Assembly (NCBI GenBank): GCA_011390275.1
Contig: JAABST010000041.1
Location: 1-39,292 of the forward strand
Reading direction: 5' to 3'
DNA length: 39,292 bases
Origin: Geitlerinema sp. S16
GTDB taxonomy: Bacteria; Cyanobacteriota; Cyanobacteriia; Cyanobacteriales; Geitlerinemataceae
The notes under the pieces are model-generated. The model saw only the letters and a list, made by a program, of their open reading frames with translations, was not told the origin of the DNA and ran no database searches. Of the stretch, positions 16,521 to 24,469 are shown piece after piece; within the stretch, counting starts at the first letter, position 1; every line of letters begins with the position of its first letter. A program made the translations under genes and the position numbers.

Positions 16521-17699
16521 TTAACGCAGCTTCGGACGCACCAGCACAACCGGCGTTTGTTCATCCGCATTACCGGCAGGATTGCTGCGAAGCGCATCTT
16601 GCAATACACCGTCAATCTTGGAGGACGACGAGGCTAAGACTTTGACCGCTTTGAGATCGTTCACATCGACGACGGCGGCTTCCAGGCCGGTATCGCGCTT
16701 GATGCGATTGACTAGACCTTGGGCATCAGCGGGACCAAGGACGATGAAACGATCGTAGGGGGGCAACGTGCCGGTGACGTCATCGATCAAACGTGCCTGT
16801 TCGCCTGCGAGCTGGTAGAACACGCCGGGACGACCGAAGATTTTGGCGATCGCGCCGATCGCAAAAGCCAGCCCAACCCGCCACGCGCCGGACACATCCA
16901 CCAGGGTTTGCAGCCCGCACACCGTCGCCAGACTCGATGTGGGCAAGAAGAAATAGCACAGCCGTTTCGCCAGCCAGCCCGGTTTGACATCAGCGGGGTA
17001 GCGCCAACGCTGCTGCATGATCGCGACCGGCGTTTCGCCGATCGTCACGATGTCGCCCTCTTGCGAGTGGGGCAGCACGTAACGGCACACCACTTCGACG
17101 GGATCATCGAGGTGGGTGAGCAGGTGGGTTTTGACGGGGAAGACCTGGGCGCGATCGCGATCGAGCCAGTTGGGCGGGGCATTGCGATCGGGATAGTCCA
17201 GTGGGACGACGGCGTGGCCGATTTTGGGAATGCGTCCGGCGGGGCCGTAGGTCATGTAGTTAAACCGCAGCCAGACGGTTTTGATCCGCTCAAGATTCGC
17301 GCCAGTCAGCTCGATCGAGATCTTCACCCCGGTGCTGTGCTTCGCTTTGACGATATAGGCAAACCAGTAACCATCTTCACGAGCAGGTGCGTCAGGATGC
17401 TGGGGCGTGATGCGAATGTCCGACTGAATCCCGTGCAGGTCATCACCGCCGAGCAGCGTCACCTCTGCCGATACCTCGGGGATCATGATCTCCAATGCAT
17501 CCGTGGCGTTATACAGCTCGGTTTCACCTACGAGCAGGACACGATCAGCGCTCCGTTCGATCGTCTCCCACTGTCCGGGCTTAAACACCAGATCATTGCC
17601 CTGACGCTGGCGATATTTCGCCTCAAATCCCAGTAGCCCGAGGCCGATTGCACCTACGACCGCTCCGGCTCCTATTGCAATTCCTGTTGCGATCGCCAC
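16521..17699 (-). CDS. CofE-like protein (F420-0:gamma-glutamyl ligase family, cyanobacterial)
   Basis: 392 residues. An N-terminal hydrophobic helix (2-25, rich in Gly/Ala/Ile) anchors it; then ~170 residues of mostly beta sequence with IMIPEVSAEVTLLG and TYGPAGRIPKIGH, and a C-terminal region of ~200 residues with the CofE-like signature: FPVKTHLLTHLDDPVEVV, GDIVTIGETPVAIMQ, RPGVFYQLAGEQARLIDDVT, GTLPPYDRFIVLGPAD and ALRSNPAGNADEQTP. In archaea and actinobacteria CofE adds glutamates to coenzyme F420. Cyanobacteria keep this membrane-anchored relative widely, yet are not generally known to make glutamylated F420, so the true ligase substrate is open. Neighbours give no hint. Recognition of the cyanobacterial family is strong; the reaction is inferred from distant homology only. 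Confidence 0.85.
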   Translation of the reverse strand: MAIATGIAIGAGAVVGAIGLGLLGFEAKYRQRQGNDLVFKPGQWETIERSADRVLLVGETELYNATDALEIMIPEVSAEVTLLGGDDLHGIQSDIRITPQHPDAPAREDGYWFAYIVKAKHSTGVKISIELTGANLERIKTVWLRFNYMTYGPAGRIPKIGHAVVPLDYPDRNAPPNWLDRDRAQVFPVKTHLLTHLDDPVEVVCRYVLPHSQEGDIVTIGETPVAIMQQRWRYPADVKPGWLAKRLCYFFLPTSSLATVCGLQTLVDVSGAWRVGLAFAIGAIAKIFGRPGVFYQLAGEQARLIDDVTGTLPPYDRFIVLGPADAQGLVNRIKRDTGLEAAVVDVNDLKAVKVLASSSSKIDGVLQDALRSNPAGNADEQTPVVLVRPKLR

Positions 17700-17849
17700 G
17701 ATATGGACTCTCCCTCACACCGAAAAAATACTCAACCGTTTATACCATTAGGCTTTACCGATGACTATTTTTCGATATTTTTTCTAGGGCAAACGCATCC
17801 GGTGAGTTCAGTATCTCATCGTGGTCAACGAGTCTACATTTGCCCTGGT

Positions 17850-19673
17850 CTATGGCAGCAATGGCGATTGATCCTGCGAATGAATGGTAGACCGCTTGAA
17901 GGCTTCGATCGCATATCGAACCCGGTCTAACTCCGACACTAGATTGGCAATATCATCCTGCAACTCGGGGTGATCGATGTCTTTTGTTTTTAACTGTTGT
18001 TCCAGACGAACGATCATTCGTTCCAGTGTCTTCGCTCCGATATTATTCGAGCCGCCTCGTAAAATATTGACGAGATAAAACGAATGGTTACGATCGCCAA
18101 GCTGTTGAGCCTGTTGCAATTGTGACTCAAAATCAGCGTGAGTCTGAAGGAAAACATCCAGCAATTCCTGATACAGTGGCGCATCGCGATCGCAGCGTTC
18201 TAGCCCCGCCTCAATATTTAAGGCTAACAATTGCGCCATCTCTGCATCTGCGCAACAAATACAGTTTCGTCCATGTTCCTTCGCCTGAAAGAGGGCAGCA
18301 TCCGCCGCCGCAATAATCTCATGGTGTGACATCCCGATCGTCGGGATCATCGAAGCAACGCCCATGCTTAACGTGATGTGGTCGCTAGAGAGATGAGCGC
18401 TATGTTCAAGATTGAGATCAGCTAAATTTTTCTCGATCTGGCGAGCAAGATGAATGGCTCCCGGAGCATCGGTATTCGGCAAAACAATCGCGAATTCTTC
18501 ACCGCCATAGCGTGCTACAAAATCGCTGGATCGGCTCACGGCTTTTTGTAGCAACTGAGCCACCACGATTAAGCACTGGTCACCTTGAGGATGGCCGTAG
18601 GTATCGTTATATCGCTTAAAATAATCGATATCGATCATGATGATCGACATGTTTTTTTGCTCGCGCTGTAATCGTCGATATTCTCGATTGAGATACTCAT
18701 CTAGCGCTCGACGATTGGCAATTTTGGTTAGACCATCTAGGTTGCTGAGTCGCGTTAATTCGGCGTTCGCAAGCTGCAAACTATAGTGCAAGTTTGATTG
18801 TTGAATCGCAATGATGAGCTGGGCAATAACGGGTTCAAGCAAGTCTAGATTGATCGCGTCCATCATGGCGTCTTGGCCATGAATGAGAAGCATTCCCCAC
18901 AGCTTAGAATCTTCGATAATGGGAAGACGATACTCGGCTTCGATTTGGCAACGTTGAAACCAATCACGATCGCCGAGAGTCAAGCTTTCGGGGTGAGTCG
19001 TCGATCGAATATGCGGTTTTAGATTGAGAGAATTGTCAATTGGATAGTTGGCACGCTGCAACGCTGCATCGGTAGAGGCGACAATCACCGATGCTTTCGT
19101 GGATGGGTAGCGAGCGATCGCGATGCGATCGGCACCGAGTAAATTTCGGACGTTATTAACGGCAGTCGAGAGAATCTGTTTAAGCTGAAGCGAGCCATGA
19201 ATCTCCGTCACTAATTCGCGCAGGATGGATTCTTGCTGCGCTTTGAGTTGAGCTTGACGACGCAGTTTTGCCAGTTCGAGGTGATTGGTAATACGAGCAA
19301 TCAGCTCTTCCACGCGAAATGGCTTCGTAACATAGTCACCAGCGCCGACGGCAAAGGCTTGCTCTAGATTGCTAACATCATTACTCGCCGTGAGAAAAAT
19401 AACGGGGATGTCCGCTGTCTTTGGATCTTGCTTGAGATGCTGGCACACTTCAAGGCCATTCATTCCAGGCATCATCAAATCCAATAGGATTAAATCTGGC
19501 AAGCTTTCCTTCGCTCTTTCTATAGCTTGAATGCCATTCACGGCAAACGTTAATCGACAGGGAAAGGATGCTATTTTCCCCCTCAAAACTTTTAAATTTT
19601 CTGGAATATCGTCAACGAGAAGAAGCAGGGGTATCTTAGGGTTATTGGGTAAAGAATCATACAGACTTGTCAT
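17850..19673 (-). CDS. REC-GAF-GGDEF response regulator with degenerate HPt tail
   Basis: 607 residues. Receiver domain (about 14-133): acidic pocket Asp21/Asp22, phosphoacceptor Asp65 in LLDLMMPG, Thr95 and Lys117, all present. GAF-like domain (about 150-295). GGDEF domain (about 310-475): active site GGEEF (390-394) with I-site RSSD (381-384), so an active, product-inhibited diguanylate cyclase is expected. The last ~110 residues resemble an HPt four-helix bundle (LLDVFLQTHADFESQL, GDRNHSFYLVNILRGGSNNIGAKTL), but the residue matching the phosphorylated histidine is Asn536 (AAT, 18066-18068). It probably makes c-di-GMP on receiver phosphorylation; the HPt-like tail cannot accept phosphate at the usual place. 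No cognate histidine kinase is adjacent. Confidence 0.92.
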   Translation of the reverse strand: MTSLYDSLPNNPKIPLLLLVDDIPENLKVLRGKIASFPCRLTFAVNGIQAIERAKESLPDLILLDLMMPGMNGLEVCQHLKQDPKTADIPVIFLTASNDVSNLEQAFAVGAGDYVTKPFRVEELIARITNHLELAKLRRQAQLKAQQESILRELVTEIHGSLQLKQILSTAVNNVRNLLGADRIAIARYPSTKASVIVASTDAALQRANYPIDNSLNLKPHIRSTTHPESLTLGDRDWFQRCQIEAEYRLPIIEDSKLWGMLLIHGQDAMMDAINLDLLEPVIAQLIIAIQQSNLHYSLQLANAELTRLSNLDGLTKIANRRALDEYLNREYRRLQREQKNMSIIMIDIDYFKRYNDTYGHPQGDQCLIVVAQLLQKAVSRSSDFVARYGGEEFAIVLPNTDAPGAIHLARQIEKNLADLNLEHSAHLSSDHITLSMGVASMIPTIGMSHHEIIAAADAALFQAKEHGRNCICCADAEMAQLLALNIEAGLERCDRDAPLYQELLDVFLQTHADFESQLQQAQQLGDRNHSFYLVNILRGGSNNIGAKTLERMIVRLEQQLKTKDIDHPELQDDIANLVSELDRVRYAIEAFKRSTIHSQDQSPLLP

Positions 19674-19855
19674 TATTAAAATAAATTTAAAAACAAGCAG
19701 TGATGCAATAACGATTTAAGTTCATGGTTTAGCGAACTTGAACCACTAAGCCATGTCGGATCTCAGCGATCGGGCTAAATTATGGTGCATCACTACCCAC
19801 AAAAGTTTCTGTTCGCTTAATACATGTTATGTAAAGCTACAGCTTAATAATTTTA

Positions 19856-20824
19856 CTATTTTCCCGATCGCGATTGGCGACTCCGCAATACACGTAATAG
19901 TTTGTCAAAGACCGGCGGCGGATCGGCGATCGCGGCAATTTCCTCGCCGGTGCGCGGATGAAGAAGGGTGAGCTTCCAGGCGTGGAGGGCTTGTCCGGGT
20001 AGGTTGACGCCGATCGTCTGGGCGAAGCTGTAGAGCGGGTCGCCGATGATTGGGTGGCCGATCGCGGCGCTGTGGACGCGGATTTGGTGGGTGCGTCCGG
20101 TTTCTAGGCGGAAGTGAATCAGCGTGTAGTTGCCGAGGCGATCGATCACATCCCAATGGGTCATCGCCACACGCCCCCCATGATCAACGTCCAGGATGGT
20201 CATCTTTTTGCGATCGGCGGGATGGCGACCGACGGGAAGATTGATCGTACCGTGATCCTCGCGAAGGGAACCGTAGACGAGGCCGAGGTATTCGCGCCGT
20301 GCGGTTTTGGCGGCGATCTGTGCCTGAAGATGCTGATGGGCGAGGTCGGTTTTCGCGACGACGATCGCGCCGGTGGTGTCTTTGTCGAGGCGGTGAACAA
20401 TGCCGGGGCGCTGGGTTCCGCCGATACCGGAGAGCTGGTCACCGCAGTGGTGCAGCAGGGCATTGACTAACGTGTCTTGGGCATGGCCGGGGGCGGGATG
20501 GACGACGAGACCGACAGGTTTATTAATAATCAGTAGGTCATCATCTTCGTACAGAATATCGAGGGGAAGATCGAGCGGAATCAGGGTATCGAGGGGTTCG
20601 GCGTCGGGGATGGTGATTTCGAGCCGATCGCCGGGTTTGAGTTTCTGTTTTTTTTGCGTGCAGATGATGTCATTGAGGCGAACATGTCCTTCCTCGATCA
20701 GGCTTTGGAGGCGCGATCGGGAAAGATCGCCAATGCGATCGGCCAGGAGACGATCGAGGCGATCGGAGGTATCAGCGATCAGTGTGATGGGGTCAGGCAT
20801 AGCAAGGGGCAAAGGACTCGACAT
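19856..20824 (-). CDS. RluD-type 23S rRNA pseudouridine synthase
   Basis: 322 residues (alternative ATG at 20800). An N-terminal S4 RNA-binding domain (about 20-75: RLDRLLADRI, SRSRLQSLIEEGHVRLND) precedes the RluA-family catalytic domain with the active-site Asp in HRLDKDTTG, plus LLIINKPVGLVVHPAPGH, KTARREYLGLVYG, ETGRTHQIRVH and GHPIIGDPLY. The S4 plus catalytic layout and length fit RluD, which modifies uridines in helix 69 of 23S rRNA; RluC is the main alternative. It is divergent from the metallophosphoesterase gene, with 141 bases between the chosen starts. Confidence 0.92.
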   Translation of the reverse strand: MSSPLPLAMPDPITLIADTSDRLDRLLADRIGDLSRSRLQSLIEEGHVRLNDIICTQKKQKLKPGDRLEITIPDAEPLDTLIPLDLPLDILYEDDDLLIINKPVGLVVHPAPGHAQDTLVNALLHHCGDQLSGIGGTQRPGIVHRLDKDTTGAIVVAKTDLAHQHLQAQIAAKTARREYLGLVYGSLREDHGTINLPVGRHPADRKKMTILDVDHGGRVAMTHWDVIDRLGNYTLIHFRLETGRTHQIRVHSAAIGHPIIGDPLYSFAQTIGVNLPGQALHAWKLTLLHPRTGEEIAAIADPPPVFDKLLRVLRSRQSRSGK

Positions 20825-20965
20825 TCCCGATATGATGACCTAATAAACGGTGTCGCTTTCATCCGGTATTTCATTCAACCACAGCCGCAAAGCCAAGCTG
20901 AACGTGTGTCTAGTTTGGTGTGCCGTTCGAGCCTCAAACCCCATGCCAATCAGGATGATCGATCG

Positions 20966-21823
20966 ATGAAACCGATCCGTACGGGAAAACTGCGTGTTGA
21001 ACGCCTGACGATTCCCTTCGCCAAGCTGCCGCAACGACTTCACGGGCTTAAAATCGTCCAACTCTCGGATCTGCATTACACCAACGGTCAGCTCTCCGAT
21101 CGCTTACTCAACCAGGCGATCGACATCGTAAACCGTAACGCACCGGACATTATCGTCCTCACTGGGGATTTTATTCACGACGTTCCCGAGCCGATCGACA
21201 CGCTGATCCCGTTTCTCAAACGGCTGCACGCCCGCCACGGCATCTACGCCATCCTCGGCAACCACGATATCTACTTCCCCAAAGCCCGTCATTACGTCAC
21301 CCGAGCCTTGGCGCGGATCGGGATTTGCGTGTTGTGGAATCAGGTGGTGTATCCCGCTGGCGATGGTTTAGCGTTGGTGGGTCTCGCGGATCTCTGGTCG
21401 GGTGAATTCGACCCCGCGCCCATCTTTCGCGATCTCGATCCTGATGTACCGCGTATCGTCCTGTCCCACAATCCCGACACCGCTGAGACCCTGCGCCGCT
21501 GGCGTTGTGACCTGATCCTGTCCGGCCACACCCACGGCGGCCAGCTCGTACTGCCGTTCCTCGGCCCTCTGCCAAAATACCTCGACTTTTTTCGCTGGAT
21601 TATTCCCAAACCGCTTTATCCTTACCTGCCGCTCTTGGGTAAAGGAAACTATGTGACGCAGCACTGGGAATGGGCGTCGGGAATGTTTCGTCTGGGTCGC
21701 AATCGGCTGTACGTGAATCGCGGTTTGGGGTCGTATTTTCCCGGTCGTTTTGGCTGTCCGCCGGAGGTGACGGAGTTTGTGGCGATCGCCCAGCCGAATG
21801 CGCCGCAATATGGGTTTGATTAA
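20966..21823 (+). CDS. YkuE/YaeI-like calcineurin-type metallophosphoesterase
   Basis: 285 residues from the ATG at 20966, which has AGGA at 20952; the frame runs further upstream into rluD but the extra residues are not conserved-looking. The dinuclear metal site is complete: DLH (Asp35, His37), GDF (Asp68), GNHD (Asn99, His100), SHNP (His158) and GHTHGG (His188, His190). This matches the YkuE/YaeI subgroup (members studied hydrolyse lipid or nucleotide-type phosphoesters; substrate here unknown). There is no clear signal peptide. Its TAA (21821-21823) overlaps the stop of a small convergent ORF on the other strand. Confidence 0.9.
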   Translation: MKPIRTGKLRVERLTIPFAKLPQRLHGLKIVQLSDLHYTNGQLSDRLLNQAIDIVNRNAPDIIVLTGDFIHDVPEPIDTLIPFLKRLHARHGIYAILGNHDIYFPKARHYVTRALARIGICVLWNQVVYPAGDGLALVGLADLWSGEFDPAPIFRDLDPDVPRIVLSHNPDTAETLRRWRCDLILSGHTHGGQLVLPFLGPLPKYLDFFRWIIPKPLYPYLPLLGKGNYVTQHWEWASGMFRLGRNRLYVNRGLGSYFPGRFGCPPEVTEFVAIAQPNAPQYGFD

Positions 21824-21942
21824 GAGTATTGCCCAAACATAATCGCCCATCCCAGAAGTCCTATCGCGATAACGGTTAGGCCAACGGTGACGCGGCCAGC
21901 AAGATCCAGACTCCGGCTAAACCCAGAACGCAAAGCAACCAC
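21820..21942 (-). CDS. Putative 40-residue single-span membrane peptide
   Basis: From GTG at 21940-21942 the frame gives MVALRSGFSRSLDLAGRV followed by one membrane helix (TVGLTVIAIGLLGWAIMF) and a short GQYS tail, ending at TAA 21820-21822, which overlaps the opposite-strand stop. A basic N-terminus, one helix and a short polar tail is the layout of many cyanobacterial thylakoid mini-proteins, but I cannot match it to a known Psa, Psb, Pet or Ndh subunit. The other frame of the same strand (21876-21962) also gives a hydrophobic 28-residue peptide starting with ATG, so only one of the two is likely real. It would be co-directional with bciB, 61 bases downstream of it. Confidence 0.4.
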   Translation of the reverse strand: MVALRSGFSRSLDLAGRVTVGLTVIAIGLLGWAIMFGQYS

Positions 21943-22003
21943 AGTAAACGTCGTATTGTCATGCTGGTCTGGGGTTGGGATAACGGGATTGGGATAACGG
22001 AAT

Positions 22004-23269
22004 CTAGGACTTGGGTAACTGGTACTGACTGACGATCTTTTTCGCAAACTCGGGAACGTGGGCCTCCAGCGTTTCGGGGTGGTTGCGCTGGGTGTAGAGA
22101 TAATTGCGCGTGAAGTGCGAATCGATCGAGAATCGCGCATACTCCAGACCCTTGGGGCCAAAGCGTTCGATAAACACACCCATCAATCGCGCCGCCCACA
22201 TCGGCAGCGTCACGCCCATATCGTAGGCCGGGATGCTTTGCTGGACGGCCTGTTTACGATCGCCGCTAGAGCTAACGGGCTGCGTTTCGAGCCGATCGCG
22301 AATCAACTCCAACATCTCCGCCCCGGTCTCGTTCCGCACCACGATCCACTGCCACTGGAACGGCGCACCCATGTAGCCGACGACCAAGTCCGCCAAACCA
22401 TTCGTGTAGTCAAAACAGCTCATGCAGGACGGAGCAAACACGTCTTTGAGTTCTTTTGTATTCAGACCGAAGAACGGCACGAGTTCGATCGATCCATCCT
22501 CATGGCGGAAGTGAACCCGAAAATCCTGCATGAACTCGTAATGCACCACGGTTTCCGGCGATCGGCTCGTGGTTTCCAGGAATTTTTGCAGACCGGCGCG
22601 ATCGACATTATCCACGCAGGGCATCCCCAGCACGTACAGCTTTTCGAGGCCGATTTCATGCTGCACCGCTCGCAGCGCCTGGATCTGACAGCCCACGCCG
22701 ATCGCCAAAACGCGCTTCATGCCCGCCTGTTCGATCTGTTCCAGTACCGACAAATTCGGCGATAGCGTCGGCTTGTTCACCTTCGCCGCCAGTACCTCCG
22801 CCGGAGTTCGCGCCACAATCGGCATCGGTCCAAAGCGATCGGTCGGCGAATTTTGCACGCAGATCACGCCCTCGACTAAGCCGCGTTCGAGCATCTCGCA
22901 GGCCAGCGTACTGACAATGCCCGTCCACTGTGCGCCCTCGATCGGCTGCGTATTGCGGGCGGCAAACATCTCCTGATGCACACCAAAATACAGCTCGTTA
23001 TCATCTTCGAGATCGCGCGTGCGCCCGTGGCTGGCCGTTTCCAGCCCGTCAAACTGCTGATTGAGAAACGCGCAGGCATCTTTGACGTAAGCGATGTAGT
23101 GCGTATCGCAGAGGCCGCACTCGCTGCACAGCTCTTTCGCCGGTTTCGGGCTACCGGGTTTGAGTCCCTTCGCGTTTTGGTGGGCGAGAGTGCGGGGTTT
23201 CGGGGTGGCTTGATCGGTGCTAGCAGGGTCGCGAGCGGGATCGGAAGCGGGGATGTTAACGGCAGTCAT
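22004..23269 (-). CDS. bciB: Ferredoxin-type 3,8-divinyl (proto)chlorophyllide 8-vinyl reductase BciB
   Basis: 421 residues. It belongs to the coenzyme F420 hydrogenase beta-subunit family, and the cyanobacterial members (slr1923 type) reduce the 8-vinyl group of chlorophyllide during chlorophyll a synthesis, with electrons from ferredoxin. Cysteines for [4Fe-4S] clusters are visible: CSECGLC (48-54), Cys66 in VKDAC, GVGCQ, GMPC and APSCMSCFDYTN. Flavin-binding and catalytic regions such as GYMGAPFQWQWIVVRNETG are present. The first ~30 residues are a Pro/Ala/Thr-rich extension ahead of the conserved LAHQNAKGLKPGSPKPAKELC. The gene appears monocistronic. This is a firm sign of an oxygenic phototroph. 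Confidence 0.92.
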   Translation of the reverse strand: MTAVNIPASDPARDPASTDQATPKPRTLAHQNAKGLKPGSPKPAKELCSECGLCDTHYIAYVKDACAFLNQQFDGLETASHGRTRDLEDDNELYFGVHQEMFAARNTQPIEGAQWTGIVSTLACEMLERGLVEGVICVQNSPTDRFGPMPIVARTPAEVLAAKVNKPTLSPNLSVLEQIEQAGMKRVLAIGVGCQIQALRAVQHEIGLEKLYVLGMPCVDNVDRAGLQKFLETTSRSPETVVHYEFMQDFRVHFRHEDGSIELVPFFGLNTKELKDVFAPSCMSCFDYTNGLADLVVGYMGAPFQWQWIVVRNETGAEMLELIRDRLETQPVSSSGDRKQAVQQSIPAYDMGVTLPMWAARLMGVFIERFGPKGLEYARFSIDSHFTRNYLYTQRNHPETLEAHVPEFAKKIVSQYQLPKS

Positions 23270-23450
23270 GGGGCGATCGTAAAAGTGGTGTGGCCGCGCA
23301 CTGTGCCACAGGGCAACAGTACGAGTCGGGTCAACGTAGGCTTGAAAAAAGGTTGAAAAATCGAAGCTTGGGCAATGATGACACCAAGCTGGGCTTAAAA
23401 ACTTTTCTCAAGATACCGCAACCACCGGGACTCGCCCCACTGTTAAGTGC

Positions 23451-23480
23451 GATTGAACGCGATTGAACGCGATTGAACGC
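23451..23480. repeat. Tandem 10-mer repeat upstream of bciB
   Basis: GATTGAACGC is repeated exactly three times head to tail, followed by a fourth partial unit GATCGGAC. It lies 182 bases upstream of the bciB start, within the 359-base gap between bciB and the TerB-like gene, which contains no gene. Confidence 0.8.
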
Positions 23481-23567
23481 GATCGGACTGGCATTAACCG
23501 CGCATCAATCCCAAAAAACAGCCCTGAGACGACCTTAGGGTATTGCTCAGAAATAATAGCCAATCTC

Positions 23568-23600
23568 AGAAGTCCGACTTTTTGAAAAAGTCGGACTTCT
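23568..23600. repeat. 33-base perfect palindrome downstream of the TerB-like gene
   Basis: The left arm AGAAGTCCGACTTTTT (23568-23583) and right arm AAAAAGTCGGACTTCT (23585-23600) are exact complements around a single G. It begins 28 bases after the stop of the TerB-like gene and could end its transcript, as the A/T tract closes the stem. The right arm recurs, one A shorter, at 5796-5811, so it is probably also a dispersed repeat of this genome. No other feature is evident in 23270-23628 apart from the 10-mer repeat. Confidence 0.75.
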
Positions 23601-23628
23601 CGCCCTTCCCTGTACGTATCAAGAAATA

Positions 23629-24117
23629 TCAGGTAGCGTCGCGAGCCAGTTGCTCTAGATCGTTTGTGATATTGGTCATCCAATCTTGGCCTTGGAGCGT
23701 GTCGTGATCGACACTGTCTTCAATTGTCTGCACCGTTTCGTCCGATAGACCGAGCAAGCGCACGAGCTTGGCGTAGGCCATCGCTTCTTCTGCATTGATC
23801 GTCGGTTCGTGCGGCGATCGGGCACTCGATGCGATCACTTCATAGCCCAGTTTCAGCACTAGCTCGCGTTCCTCCACCGTTTCCAACTGCGGCACCAGAC
23901 TTTCGAGCGGCAAATTTTGCATCAAATACTCGCGCAGCTCTTCCTGTAAACGCGCTTTGTGATCGTCGTGCTTCGAGAAAATTTGACTAAAATTCTCGAT
24001 CGCAACCTCAACTTCTTCTTCTGCCAGATGACCATCGGCCCAAGCCATAGCCGCCACAATCCGTAGCAGCGTCATTTGCTTAGGAGAAATACTAGGGGGA
24101 GAGGGAATCGTCGTCAC
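23629..24117 (-). CDS. TerB-like (tellurite resistance TerB family) protein
   Basis: 162 residues from GTG at 24117, preceded by GGAGG nine bases upstream; the frame continues upstream to 24168, but this ribosome site decides the start. The core ISPKQMTLLRIVAAMAWADGHLAEEEVEVAI has the ADGxxxxEE acidic motif of TerB-like domains, a small all-helical, metal-binding fold. The family is common in cyanobacteria with no established function; linkage to tellurite resistance is nominal. The rest is helical and acidic, with ERELVLKLGYEVIASSAR and INAEEAMAYAKLVRLLGLS matching the second half of the domain. It has no signal or membrane segment. Confidence 0.75.
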   Translation of the reverse strand: MTTIPSPPSISPKQMTLLRIVAAMAWADGHLAEEEVEVAIENFSQIFSKHDDHKARLQEELREYLMQNLPLESLVPQLETVEERELVLKLGYEVIASSARSPHEPTINAEEAMAYAKLVRLLGLSDETVQTIEDSVDHDTLQGQDWMTNITNDLEQLARDAT

Positions 24118-24277
24118 GTTGGACAGCCTCCAATAACTAAGCTGAACGGCACGTCCCGAGCCTAGCATTCTCTTCTGTTTGAATTCGCGAGTTTAACGTT
24201 TCATTTCGCTCGCCAAACTATCCAGGTCTATATTCGGTTTTTCGTATTGCGACATAGATATATTTCTTTACAAAAGT

Positions 24278-24469
24278 CTATCTGGCCTCAAGCCAATCAA
24301 AAATGCGATCGAGCTGCTGTAAGTCGATTAAGCCGTATTGCCAGAGCAGCATGGGCAGCGTATTGAGGGAAAGTTCGCGTTGACGCAAAACGAGGGTAAT
24401 CGAATTGGTCGGCACGTTTAAATCGTCCTGGAGGAAGCGAATTAGTTGGGAAAGGCTGTTGAATTTCAT
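24278..24469 (-). CDS. DUF2949 family small protein
   Basis: 63 residues from the ATG at 24469 (the frame reaches 24499 but the added residues are not part of the family pattern). LIRFLQDDLNVPTNSITLVLRQ and LPMLLWQYGLIDLQQLDRIFDWLE are the two conserved blocks of DUF2949, a short cyanobacteria-specific family of unknown function predicted to be all helical and soluble. The length is typical. It lies 160 bases upstream of the TerB-like gene on the same strand, probably as a separate unit. Confidence 0.85.
   Translation of the reverse strand: MKFNSLSQLIRFLQDDLNVPTNSITLVLRQRELSLNTLPMLLWQYGLIDLQQLDRIFDWLEAR

Noticed and set aside
17703..17930. 75-codon plus-strand frame between the CofE-like and REC-GAF-GGDEF genes
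   Set aside because: It overlaps the end of the minus-strand regulator, lacks a ribosome site and reads like random sequence.
20654..20965. Long 5' extension of the metallophosphoesterase
   Set aside because: It overlaps the rluD-type gene on the other strand and has no family resemblance; the ATG at 20966 with AGGA upstream fits better.
14951..23480. Short tandem repeats considered as CRISPR
   Set aside because: Units are 8-11 bases without spacers, and no cas gene is present.
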